In this document: one piece after another, positions 9,252-17,600 of the stretch
Layout: each line of letters begins with the position of its first letter
Position numbering within the stretch: the first letter of the stretch is position 1
Assembly: GCF_014202645.1 (NCBI RefSeq)
Contig: NZ_JACHHG010000004.1
Coordinates: forward strand, 124,001 to 188,000
DNA: 64,000 nt
From: Deinobacterium chartae
GTDB taxonomy: Bacteria > Deinococcota > Deinococci > Deinococcales > Deinococcaceae
Reading direction: 5' to 3'
Notes under the pieces: model-generated
Databases searched by the model: none
Seen by the model: the letters and a program-made list of their open reading frames with translations, nothing else
What the model was told of the DNA's origin: nothing
Translations under genes and position numbers: made by a program

Positions 9252-9467
9252 CGGTGACACGGCTTTTTATGAGAAAAACGTGCAATCTTGCTATCAAAGG
9301 GGCCATAGGTTGCTCGAGGTGAAAAGCGGAGGAGGCTGTACTCGGGGTCTTGTGTATCGCGGTAATGCCACGGAACCTGGAAAGGAGCCGGTGGGTTCGG
9401 AGATCAAAAACATGATAATCTTATGTGGGTCTCTTTAATTCGGGTTCACTGAGGCCGGGGAGAACAC

Positions 9468-9878
9468 ATGAAGCAACTTCTAGGTATTTTGGCCGGCCTG
9501 CTCGCTTTGACCGCCTGCGGTAGCGAGATATCCGATAGTCCCGATGGTCCTGTTAACCCTACCGTTTACAGCTGTGACCTGAACTTCCGGAACTTTGATG
9601 AGATTTTGCCGGGAACCGACCGGTCCTACGAGGTGAGCTACGCCCTCGAGCGCAGCGGGGACGCAACCTTAAAATCCGTGGTGTTCATCAATGCGGCCGG
9701 AGAGCCGGAAGCCGTGAGCGTCCAGAACACCTGGTCGCAGACGGTGACCATGGTGAGCGGGCAGAGCCCCCGCCTGTCCGTCTCGGGAAACTACTTTTCG
9801 GGCAGCATCAAGGGAACCATGCAAGTCCTGGGCCGCGGCTATACGAAAATCCAGAATATGAGCTGCAGCACTTCCTGA
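9468..9878 (+). CDS. Lipoprotein, unknown function
   Basis: A 136-residue secreted protein with a lipoprotein signal: a hydrophobic helix followed by the lipobox LTAC (lipidated Cys17). The mature part is beta-rich and contains two further cysteines (in YSCDLN and NMSCSTS) near its ends, which could form a disulfide. GGGGAG lies upstream of the ATG. Anchoring in the outer or cytoplasmic membrane is expected; the role is not known. Confidence 0.75.
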   Translation: MKQLLGILAGLLALTACGSEISDSPDGPVNPTVYSCDLNFRNFDEILPGTDRSYEVSYALERSGDATLKSVVFINAAGEPEAVSVQNTWSQTVTMVSGQSPRLSVSGNYFSGSIKGTMQVLGRGYTKIQNMSCSTS

Positions 9879-9924
9879 CCGGATCACAACAGCATCCCAC
9901 AGCTCTCAACAGGGCCTGAGGCTA

Positions 9925-9954
9925 GGGAGGCGCGCGGTGCACCGCGCGCCTCCC
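9925..9954 (+). terminator. Rho-independent-type hairpin
   Basis: A perfect 30-bp inverted repeat starting GGGAGGCGCGCGG lies 47 bases after the lipoprotein stop and is followed by TTGTTATTT. Confidence 0.8.
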
Positions 9955-10034
9955 TTGTTATTTCAGGTGGAAAAATGCTCCCTGAGCCAGCCTCGAGGAA
10001 CAAGCCGACCACGCAGACAGGAAACCGGGAACAA

Positions 10035-10069
10035 GCAGGGGCCCCTGAGGATGTCCTCGGGGCCCCTGC
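10035..10069 (-). terminator. Hairpin terminator of the large repeat lipoprotein
   Basis: GCAGGGGCCCC pairs with GGGGCCCCTGC around an inner GAGGA/TCCTC stem. It sits 13 bases beyond the stop codon of the minus-strand gene and is followed on that strand by TTGTTCC. Confidence 0.7.
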
Positions 10070-10081
10070 GTTTATCGCAGA

Positions 10082-13000
10082 TCAGCGCGTGTAACGGCCG
10101 AAGTCGGAGAAGGTGCCTGCGGGCAGGCTGTTCCACTGCTGCAGATCGAAGCTCGAGGAACCAAAGGCGGTGGCGGGCTTGCGGATCAGGGTGGCGGGCT
10201 GAGGCAGGATGCCGTTGCGGGCGTTAGCACCCGGGTCTCCCAGCACGTCGATGACCTGTCCGTTTCGCTTCAGGACCAGGGCGGTCGTGACGAACTCGGT
10301 GGGATTGTACAGGTTGACTTCGTCGTTGTTGTAGTACAAGACGTTCACCAGGTCGAAGAAGTCGTAGAAGATGTTGTTGATGATGTGGTAGGTCAAGTTG
10401 GGCTGGATAGGGTGCAGGTTCAGCGTGGACACCGACTTCTGGCTGCTCCGCTTCATCCACTGGTGCACTTCGAGCTGATAACCGCTGACCTGGTCCGGTG
10501 AACCGTCGCCGGTGAACAGCACCTCGATGGCGATCCGGCCATCTCCGGCATCCAGGTACTCGGAGAAGAAGGGGGTCGGTATCCGCACAGTTACCGGGAA
10601 GGTCTGCTCTGCGAAACCGCCCTTGCCGTCACGAACGCGAACCGTGACCGCCGTGGTTCCCAGGCTCACCGGGTCGATGCCGAACACGCGGGCGCTGTTG
10701 CTGACCGACACGCTCGAGACCTGGGCGATGGCGGTGTTCTGGACCGTGAGCGATTCGATTTCAACCCGGTCGCCGTCGGGATCGCTGAAGAACGCGGAGA
10801 AGTAGAGGCGGGCTCCGGGGTTGTTGCGGGCCAGGACCTGAGGCGGGATGGGCGCGATCACCGGGTTGCGGTTGAGGTTGTTGACCACCACGGTGAACGA
10901 GGAGGTGGCGCTGCCGCCGCGTCCGTCCGTGACCGTGACGTCCACCTGGGTGCTTCCGGCCGCGACCGGAGTCAGAACCAGCGCAGTTCCATCGGTGCTG
11001 GTCTGCACGATACCGGTGGTGCGCGCGGTAGCCCGCACAGTCACGGCGTCGCCGTCGGGGTCGGTGAAGAAGTCGGCATGGTTTAAGCGCACGCCATCGG
11101 CACCGAGGGTCAGGGTCTGCTGCGAGATGGGCGCGATTACCGGGTTGCGGTTGGGGTTAAAGACCGTGATCGTGACCGGGGTGCTCTCGCTGCGCAGACC
11201 CGCGGCGTCCACGGCCACCACCGAATAGGAGTAGCTGCCCACCGGCAGGCTGGTAACGTCGAAGCGCGCCTGATAGCCCGAGCCCTGCTGGGCCGCGTTT
11301 GTTTCGGTGAGCTTCTGGCTGCCCTGGTACAGCTCGAACTTGACCACCCGGTCGTTGTCCTGCGCGCTGGCATTCAGCGGGAACGCGGTGCCGACGGGAT
11401 ACGAGGCTGCGGTGCTGGTAAGCGTGACGCTGGCCGGGGCGGCCACGTCCTGGCGTTCGAAGCTCACGCCAAGATCCGCGCGCTGACCGGCGGTGACGGT
11501 CTGGGCCACCGCGCCGCTCGGCTGGTAGCGCCAGCCGTCCTGGGTGAAGGCCGTGTCGGACAGGGTGTAGGTGCCGGGCTCCAGATCGTTGAGGACGCTG
11601 TCATCCTGCACGGTGTGAGCGGCGCCGTTCGGGCCAGTCAGCGGCAGGGTCTTGGCGGACGGCAGACCCTCGAGGTTCACCTTGAGGGCACCGGTGACCG
11701 CCTGGTACTGCGTGGTCGCGCGGGCGGTCTGACCGGCGCTGACGGTGAGGGTGGGCGGGACGGTCTGGGCGGTGTAGCTGTACGTACCGTCGGTAATCCG
11801 CTGCGCCGCGACCTGGTAGTCGCCGGGCTTGAGGTGCTCGAGGGCGGGCGGGGCTGCCTGGGTGACGCTGCGACTGAAGCCCTCGGGGCCCGAGATCAGC
11901 ACGTTCGGCGTGGTGCCCTGCGGGACGTTCACGGTCAGTTCGATGCGGCCGTCGGTGGGCGCGTAGTCGGCGGTGAGGTCGGCGGTGGAGCCCGCCGTGA
12001 GCTCGACCTGGCTTTGCGGGGCGCGGTAGGTGAAGCCGCCCGCGGTCACGTCGGCCGCGCTGAGGATGTACGTTCCGGCCACGAGGCCGCGGACGCGCCC
12101 GTCCGCGGGCAGGGGGAAGACCGTTCCGCTCGCATTCTTGAGGGTCAGAGCGGCCTGAGTGCCACTGGGCAGGCCGGTCGCCTTCACGTTCAGGTTACCG
12201 GTGCTCACGCCGTACGTGACGTTGGCACCGAAGTCCTGCCCGGCGGTGAGCGTGAAGGTCGAAGCGCTGAGGACCGGGGTGTACTCGTAGCTGCCGTCGT
12301 TGACCTGCTCGGCGCTGAGCACGTAGTCGCCCGGCTTGAGGTAATCGAAGCTGACTTCGCCCGCAGCGGTCAGTTGCTGCTGATAGCCGTCCGGCCCGGC
12401 AAGGGTGACCTGGGGCGTCACTCCCTCGACGCTCTGGACGTTCACGGTCAGGCGGGCGTCGATGGGCGCAAAGTTCAGGGTGCTGGAGCTGGTTTCTCCG
12501 ACCCGGACCTCGAAAGTGACCGGTTCGGCGCGGTAGGTGCGTCCGGCGGACTTGGGATCAACGACGGCCCTGAACGTGTAGCTGCCGGCGGCCAGGCCAC
12601 TTGCCAGATAATCCGGCGGAATCCGGTAGATGGCTCCGTTGGCGTTCTGGAGACGGAGAATCGGCTTGATGCCCTGGGGCAGACCGGTGAAGGCCAGCTG
12701 GGCCATACCGGTCAGGGAGACGCTGCCTGCCTGCTGCGTCTGACCCGCCATGACCTGGGCGGCGCTGCTCTGTCCGGAAGGGCCGGTGATGACGTACGAA
12801 CCGGGGGCAAGGTCCTCGAGCCTGTAGCTGCCGGCTTCGGTAAAGGTCTTGGAGTAGTTGCCCGGTCCGGTAACCGTGACGTTGACGACCGGCTGCTCGG
12901 TCTGCTCCACCTGTGCGCTGGCGCTGTTCGGGCTGTTTCGGCCAAGGGGCTCGACGTCGCCGATGGCATCGACCACGACGACCATCGCTCCGGTGATGGC

Positions 13001-13318
13001 AACGTAGGTGACGGTGACCTCGGGGGATTTGCCCGGTTCGATCACCACGGTCTGTTCGGGAGTGGCATAGGTGTAGCCGTCGTACTTGTACGAACCGGCA
13101 CTGAGCACGTACGTGCCCGGTGGCAGGTCCAGGGTGCCGTTGGCGTTGACCGTGTAGACCGTGCCGTCCGTGGCGCGCAGGGTGACCTCGACCGGGGCGC
13201 TGCCGGGGGTGTTGATCTTGATTCCGGTCTGGACCTTGGGCGGGATTTGGGGCGTATGTGTCTGGCTGCAAGCGCCGAGCAGCAGTACGCCGGTCAGCAG
13301 GAGGGTTACACGTTTCAT
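10082..13318 (-). CDS. Giant repeat lipoprotein with lamin-tail-like C-terminus
   Basis: A 1078-residue surface lipoprotein (lipobox LLGAC, Cys17). Residues about 30-640 are tandem modules of 60-100 residues built from repeats such as PPGTYVLSAGSYKYDG, KPGDYVLSAEQVNDG and TGNLNVKATGLPSGTQA, resembling transthyretin/carboxypeptidase-regulatory or PEGA-like beta sandwiches. Then comes an Ig-like domain (about 641-735) and two Ig/cadherin-like domains, each opening NRNPVIAPI and containing DPDGD. The last 150 residues (FFSEYLDAGDGRIAIEVLF ... AFGSSSFDLQQWNSLPAGTF) look like a lamin-tail domain, often seen on secreted nucleases. AAAGGAC precedes the ATG. An adhesive or scaffold role on the cell surface is inferred. 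Confidence 0.8.
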   Translation of the reverse strand: MKRVTLLLTGVLLLGACSQTHTPQIPPKVQTGIKINTPGSAPVEVTLRATDGTVYTVNANGTLDLPPGTYVLSAGSYKYDGYTYATPEQTVVIEPGKSPEVTVTYVAITGAMVVVVDAIGDVEPLGRNSPNSASAQVEQTEQPVVNVTVTGPGNYSKTFTEAGSYRLEDLAPGSYVITGPSGQSSAAQVMAGQTQQAGSVSLTGMAQLAFTGLPQGIKPILRLQNANGAIYRIPPDYLASGLAAGSYTFRAVVDPKSAGRTYRAEPVTFEVRVGETSSSTLNFAPIDARLTVNVQSVEGVTPQVTLAGPDGYQQQLTAAGEVSFDYLKPGDYVLSAEQVNDGSYEYTPVLSASTFTLTAGQDFGANVTYGVSTGNLNVKATGLPSGTQAALTLKNASGTVFPLPADGRVRGLVAGTYILSAADVTAGGFTYRAPQSQVELTAGSTADLTADYAPTDGRIELTVNVPQGTTPNVLISGPEGFSRSVTQAAPPALEHLKPGDYQVAAQRITDGTYSYTAQTVPPTLTVSAGQTARATTQYQAVTGALKVNLEGLPSAKTLPLTGPNGAAHTVQDDSVLNDLEPGTYTLSDTAFTQDGWRYQPSGAVAQTVTAGQRADLGVSFERQDVAAPASVTLTSTAASYPVGTAFPLNASAQDNDRVVKFELYQGSQKLTETNAAQQGSGYQARFDVTSLPVGSYSYSVVAVDAAGLRSESTPVTITVFNPNRNPVIAPISQQTLTLGADGVRLNHADFFTDPDGDAVTVRATARTTGIVQTSTDGTALVLTPVAAGSTQVDVTVTDGRGGSATSSFTVVVNNLNRNPVIAPIPPQVLARNNPGARLYFSAFFSDPDGDRVEIESLTVQNTAIAQVSSVSVSNSARVFGIDPVSLGTTAVTVRVRDGKGGFAEQTFPVTVRIPTPFFSEYLDAGDGRIAIEVLFTGDGSPDQVSGYQLEVHQWMKRSSQKSVSTLNLHPIQPNLTYHIINNIFYDFFDLVNVLYYNNDEVNLYNPTEFVTTALVLKRNGQVIDVLGDPGANARNGILPQPATLIRKPATAFGSSSFDLQQWNSLPAGTFSDFGRYTR

Positions 13319-13837
13319 GGCAAGGTCCTTTGGGTCAATCGGGTGAAAGGCAGACAGGTGACTGGGTAGAGCGGGGGAGCGTAATCAGGCAAAAGGACCT
13401 TCCGGCACGCGTGCGTGCAGTTGACCGCGACCAACCGCCTGGGAGGCGGCTGGGAAACGAAGACACGTTCTTAGGGCGAGATTGCGATCTGTCTGTGACA
13501 GGTTAAAGAAAAATTAACACAACTTTCACGACGACAGTTGAGAAAAAATGTGAACCCTGTACTAAAAACGCAGTTCAGCACGCGTTTTGTGCTTTTATCA
13601 GGCAATATAAAGATGAGAATGGCGTATATGGCGCATGCCTATCCCCGTTTCCTGAGCCGAGCGCCCTGGCTTTTCACCATGTTGGAAAAGCCTGCCATCA
13701 GTGGGGGCGGACCACGCAAGACGGAGTCCCGACCTCGAGGCTCGGGACCGGCAGAAAGACGATGCAGCGCACAGTGCAGCTTCAGAAGAGCCAGGAACTG
13801 ACCTGGACAGGCCGCGGTGGCGCGTTAGCATAAAAGC
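13319..13837. other. AT-rich gap before the accessory island
   Basis: No credible gene. The stretch 13,480-13,630 is clearly more AT-rich than its surroundings and probably holds the promoter of the repeat lipoprotein on the minus strand, but I cannot pick a convincing -35/-10 pair. An 87-codon frame at 13,538-13,801 has no binding site and no protein-like pattern. Confidence 0.5.
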
Positions 13838-14695
13838 GTGAATTCTCCTCGTCCCGCCGTGCTGTCCGAGTCGCTGGTTCGGTTCGTGCAAGACCGAAAT
13901 CTGCCGGTGAACGAGCGGTACCCCCTGTGGCACAGCGGTGTGTATGCGCTGATCGACTGCATCTATAGCGCGCAAGCAAAATACCAGTCAACGGTCCTGC
14001 CAATCCTGCAACAGCGCCTACCTGCCCATGGCCTCGAGGATCACCCGGAGCTGCGTTTCAGTGACTTCCTCGAGCTTGTGGAGCAGAGGGGGCCTGAGGT
14101 GTACGCGCAGGAGGTGCTGAAGAACCGCCAACGGGTTGGGGGACGTCTCAAGCTCGAGGTCGTCTTGGATGCCTGCCGCTTCTTTGCCGGTAAGGGCCTC
14201 GAGACACGGGCGGATCTGGAGTGCCTGGCCGCTGGGGAGCTGGACGCCCTGATTCTCGAGGACCTGGTGCGTGCGGTGAAGGGCATCGGGCCGGCCCTGG
14301 CCCGGTACCTTCTGATGCTGGTAGGCCGTGAGGACCACATCAAGCCGAATACGCTGCTGGTACGCCTCTTCAGAAAGCTTTCCGGGTGGCAGGCCAGGCA
14401 TGGAGACGAGGCGGACATGGGGCTGTTGCTGGCGGCGATGACCCAGGCAGCAAAGGCGCTGGGAACCACACCTATGCGGCTTGATTACGCCCTGTGGCGC
14501 TTTGAGAGCCAAGGCGGCATACGGGGCCTGGACCTGCCGATCCTGGAGGAGTTATCGCAACAGGGTTTGCACAGCGTGCTGACGGCCTATCTTGAGGGGC
14601 AGGGCTGGAAGGTCGGGGTTGCAGAGCCAGGGGGCCTCGAGGTGAGGCGGGGAGAGGAGCGCTGGGTGATGGAGGTCAGGGCTGAGAGACAGTAG
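13838..14695 (+). CDS. HhH-GPD DNA glycosylase-like protein, altered active site
   Basis: A 285-residue protein with the helix-hairpin-helix/GPD fold of endonuclease III-type glycosylases. VYALIDCIYSAQAKYQ (residues 35-50) matches the conserved LI..LSxQ helix, and VKGIGPALARYLLMLVG (148-163) is the HhH motif. The segment that normally carries the catalytic aspartate (KPD/VDT before an Arg-rich helix) reads IKPNTLLVRLF, with Asn171 in place of Asp, so glycosylase activity may be lost. The C-terminus adds about 50 residues ending in a strand-rich tail. A TAGCAT box ends six bases before the GTG, suggesting a leaderless mRNA. It opens the accessory island. Confidence 0.65.
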   Translation: MNSPRPAVLSESLVRFVQDRNLPVNERYPLWHSGVYALIDCIYSAQAKYQSTVLPILQQRLPAHGLEDHPELRFSDFLELVEQRGPEVYAQEVLKNRQRVGGRLKLEVVLDACRFFAGKGLETRADLECLAAGELDALILEDLVRAVKGIGPALARYLLMLVGREDHIKPNTLLVRLFRKLSGWQARHGDEADMGLLLAAMTQAAKALGTTPMRLDYALWRFESQGGIRGLDLPILEELSQQGLHSVLTAYLEGQGWKVGVAEPGGLEVRRGEERWVMEVRAERQ

Positions 14696-14833
14696 GCGGG
14701 TACCTGTGAGGTTTAGATTTGTGTCGGGAGCACGCCAGGGTATTGGGAGAGAGCTTTGTTACTCACGCTGTCACCATTGACGTGGAGCAGGCCACGTTCA
14801 CACAGCCTGTGAGCTTCAGTGCACAGCAAGTGC

Positions 14834-14980
14834 GTCGGGACCGTGATGCCCGACCTCAAAGCCTGCCTCGAGGTTGCACCGGGTGCTGTGCCCGTAGTGA
14901 ACCTCGCGAATACGCTCCTCGAGGAACCCGTCTTGTACCTGCGCGGAACGGGCGTGGAGGTGGCCTGTGCCCACACAGTG
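14834..14980 (+). pseudogene. Decayed copy of the 24-kb lipoprotein gene
   Basis: The frame reads VGTVMPDLKACLEV ... NLANTLLEEPVLYLRGTGVEVA and aligns without gaps over 32 residues to the intact lipoprotein at 23,878-24,264 (VVGNITANPEATL ... VLEEPILYLRGAGLKVA). The signal peptide and the C-terminal half are missing. It is a remnant of a second copy. Confidence 0.65.
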
Positions 14981-15029
14981 AGGGTTCAGGTCCTCGTGGC
15001 CCTGGGTGCGAGCAGGGCGTCGTACGCGA

Positions 15030-15152
15030 GGGGACCGTCAGGTAGAAAGGGTGTTTTGGAGTGTTAATCCGCTCCCCGTTCACCTCGAGGCGCATGATCC
15101 TGCGATTTATGGCATATAGCCCATCGTCATTATCAAAATCCAGAACCAACAT
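15030..15152 (-). pseudogene. Possible Hint-domain remnant
   Basis: On the minus strand a 41-codon stretch reads MLVLDFDNDDGLYAINRR followed by LEVNGERINTPKHPFYLTV. The last part resembles the T-x-x-HPFY core of Hint domains found in polymorphic toxins and inteins. The frame on either side runs into unrelated sequence, so this would be a fragment. The match is short and could be chance. Confidence 0.3.
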
Positions 15153-15336
15153 CCTAATGCCATATCTGCGTCTCGGAGATGACAGATCAACCCCAGGCCT
15201 TAAAACCGTCTGAGAGCCAGAGGGCTGTACACCACATGGCAATCAGCACTCGACGAATCTAATGCTTCCGCGCCATAATTACCCACTAAGTCCAGACATA
15301 GACCAAACATGCGAATTTTTCATAAGGAGCTTCGTC

Positions 15337-15429
15337 ATGCCAGCGAATCCTACCAAGCCTAAACTGATCTTCGGTACACCTGGAAAGAATCTCCATACGC
15401 TCTCCGAGCTCAAGGAGGTTCTGGCATGA
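15337..15429 (+). CDS. 30-residue small ORF coupled to the DUF262 gene
   Basis: An ATG preceded by AAGGAG (spacing seven) opens a 30-codon frame encoding MPANPTKPKLIFGTPGKNL and then HTLSELKEVLA. Its TGA overlaps the ATG of the GmrSD-like gene (ATGA), which has no strong binding site of its own, so translation is probably coupled. The peptide is basic with a C-terminal amphipathic helix. It may be a regulatory leader or a small partner protein; I do not know a family for it. Confidence 0.6.
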   Translation: MPANPTKPKLIFGTPGKNLHTLSELKEVLA

Positions 15430-17600
15430 AGGCCAAGGAGTCAAAACTGCTGAAATTCCTACAGGGCGAGAAGCAGTTCCTTGTCCCGATCTACCAGCGC
15501 AAATACTCCTGGCAGCGCGCGCAGTGCGAACAGTACTGGAACGACCTTCTCATGGCCGGACGCAGCGAGCGGGTCCAGTCACACTTCCTCGGTGCAGTCG
15601 TGTACATCGGTCATGGGGTGTATTCCGCCTCGGACGTGTCACAACTCCTTGTGATCGACGGGCAGCAGCGCCTCACCACCACCACGCTCCTCATGATCGC
15701 CCTTGCCCGTGCTCTGGACGCCGGGCGAGAGATCTTCCTGGAAACCGGGGCGAACGACGGTACCATTACCACCATGCGCGTAACTGCCTCCCGGATCCGC
15801 GAGAACTACCTCGTGAACCGTCATGAAGAGGGCAGCGACAGCTACCACAAGTTGCTCCTCACCTCCACGGACCGCGACGCTCTCCGCCGCCTGGTGGACG
15901 GTGCCCCGCTCGCTGACGCGCCGTCTACACGCCTCCTCGAGAACCTCGCGTTCTTTGAGGAACGCCTGCGCACGCCGGACCTGGACCTGCGAGACGTCTA
16001 CAAGGGCCTGCAGAAGCTCGTGATCGTGGATGTCGCCCTGGAGCAGGGACACGACAACCCGCAGCTGATCTTCGAGAGCATGAACAGCACCGGCTTGGAC
16101 CTCAGCCAAGCCGACCTGATCCGCAACTACGTCCTGATGGGCCTCGAGCCTAAGGAGCAGACGCGGCTGTACCGGACGTACTGGTCCCGCATGGAGGCCC
16201 TGCTGTCCGCTCCTGAGCGTCAGCCGGACGATTTCGACCGCTTCGTACGTGACTACCTGAGTCTCCGCGGAAGCAGCAGCGTTCCTGCCCGGCTCAAGGA
16301 CGTGTATGCCGCTTTCAAGAAGCACGTGCAGACCCAGCCGGGCCTAGCGACGGCAGATCTGGTGAGCGACCTGCATACGGCTGCGGTCCGGTATGCAGCC
16401 CTGCTGGACCCGCAACGGCACGAAGCCGACCCGGAGGTGCGGCGTGCCCTGCTGGACCTGCACGCTCTGGAGCTCGACGTGTGGTACCCGTTCGGGCTGC
16501 ACGCCTACGGTGCCTGGCAAGGCGGGCACCTCGACAAGCCTGAATTCCTGCAGGTGCTGCGCCTGCTCGAGTCTTACCTGTTCCGCCGCTGGGTCAGCGG
16601 GCTCGGCACCCAGGGCCTCAACAAGTTCTTCCCGGCCCTTCCGGCTCAACTGGACGAGAGCGCGTACCTGGATTCCTTTCGGGACGTCCTGTACGCGCAG
16701 CGCTCGTACCTGCGCTTCCCGCATGACGAAGAATTCAAGCGCGGCCTCACCACCCGCAGCATCTACACACCCAGGCACCTGTGCCGCTACACCCTCAGGA
16801 AGCTCGAGAACGACGGTCACAAGGAGCCTGTCAATCCGGCGAACTACACCATCGAGCACATCCTCCCGCAGAACGAGGACCTTTCCGAGGCGTGGCGGGA
16901 GATGCTGGGACCAGACTGGCGGGACGTGCAGGACCGCTACCTGCACACGCTCGGCAACCTGACCCTGACGGGATACAACAGTGAGCTGAGCGACCGGCCG
17001 TTCCTGGAGAAGCGCGACATGCCCGGCGGCTTCAAGGACAGCCACCTGCGGCTGAACCACGAACTGGCGGGATTGGACGGCTGGGACGCGGAGCGCATCG
17101 AGGCGCGCGCGAACCGGCTGGCTGAGCAGGCCACGCGGGTGTGGCCGATGGTGCAGCCCACCCCGGAACTCCTCGCGCGGGTGCAGGCGCGGCGGGAGGA
17201 GCGCTCGGAGCGCACGGTGGAGGATCACCTGCGCGGTACCAGCCCGGAACTGCGGGAGCTTTTCGATGAGCTGCGCGAGGCGCTGCTCGGCATGCACCCG
17301 AATGCGACCGAGATCGCGACCAGCACTTACGTGGCCTACAAGGTCGGGACGAACTTCTGCGACGTTCAAATCCGCCCGGGTGTCTCGCGGCTCGTAGTGT
17401 GGCTGAACCTGCCCTTCAAGGACCTGAACGACCCGCTCGGCCTCGCGCGCGACGTGAGTCGTATCGGGCACAACGGAAACGGGGAAGCGGAGGTAACGCT
17501 CGAGCCGGGCGTGAACCTGGACGCCTTCTTGTCCCTCGCGCAGCAGGCCCTCGAGCGTCACCTCGCCCGGCGCGGGACGGAGCGGAGTTCGAGCGCCTGA
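15426..17600 (+). CDS. GmrSD-like DUF262/DUF1524 nuclease
   Basis: A 724-residue single-chain protein of the GmrSD type IV restriction group, which senses and cuts modified (for example glucosylated hydroxymethylcytosine) phage DNA. The N-terminal DUF262 (ParB-like NTPase) has FLVPIYQRKYSW near residue 18 and the key DGQQRLTT motif at about 78. The DUF1524 HNH-like nuclease follows, with IEHILPQN at about 475 and the LHTLGNLTLTGYNSELSD helix. The last 120 residues match DUF5655 (YVAYKVGTNFCDVQI ... VVWLNLPF). All catalytic motifs look intact. The gene overlaps a 30-codon ORF upstream and a DUF5655/DUF6508 frame downstream. Confidence 0.88.
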   Translation: MKAKESKLLKFLQGEKQFLVPIYQRKYSWQRAQCEQYWNDLLMAGRSERVQSHFLGAVVYIGHGVYSASDVSQLLVIDGQQRLTTTTLLMIALARALDAGREIFLETGANDGTITTMRVTASRIRENYLVNRHEEGSDSYHKLLLTSTDRDALRRLVDGAPLADAPSTRLLENLAFFEERLRTPDLDLRDVYKGLQKLVIVDVALEQGHDNPQLIFESMNSTGLDLSQADLIRNYVLMGLEPKEQTRLYRTYWSRMEALLSAPERQPDDFDRFVRDYLSLRGSSSVPARLKDVYAAFKKHVQTQPGLATADLVSDLHTAAVRYAALLDPQRHEADPEVRRALLDLHALELDVWYPFGLHAYGAWQGGHLDKPEFLQVLRLLESYLFRRWVSGLGTQGLNKFFPALPAQLDESAYLDSFRDVLYAQRSYLRFPHDEEFKRGLTTRSIYTPRHLCRYTLRKLENDGHKEPVNPANYTIEHILPQNEDLSEAWREMLGPDWRDVQDRYLHTLGNLTLTGYNSELSDRPFLEKRDMPGGFKDSHLRLNHELAGLDGWDAERIEARANRLAEQATRVWPMVQPTPELLARVQARREERSERTVEDHLRGTSPELRELFDELREALLGMHPNATEIATSTYVAYKVGTNFCDVQIRPGVSRLVVWLNLPFKDLNDPLGLARDVSRIGHNGNGEAEVTLEPGVNLDAFLSLAQQALERHLARRGTERSSSA

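Noticed and set aside
11615-13369. A 584-codon open frame opposite the repeat lipoprotein
   Set aside because: Antisense reading of the repeat modules, rich in Gly, Arg and Val, with no start signal. The lipoprotein frame has a signal peptide and domains.
14713-15240. CRISPR-like or integrase sequence in the gap before the GmrSD gene
   Set aside because: No regular direct repeats with spacers and no integrase motifs; only a lipoprotein remnant and a possible Hint trace are seen.
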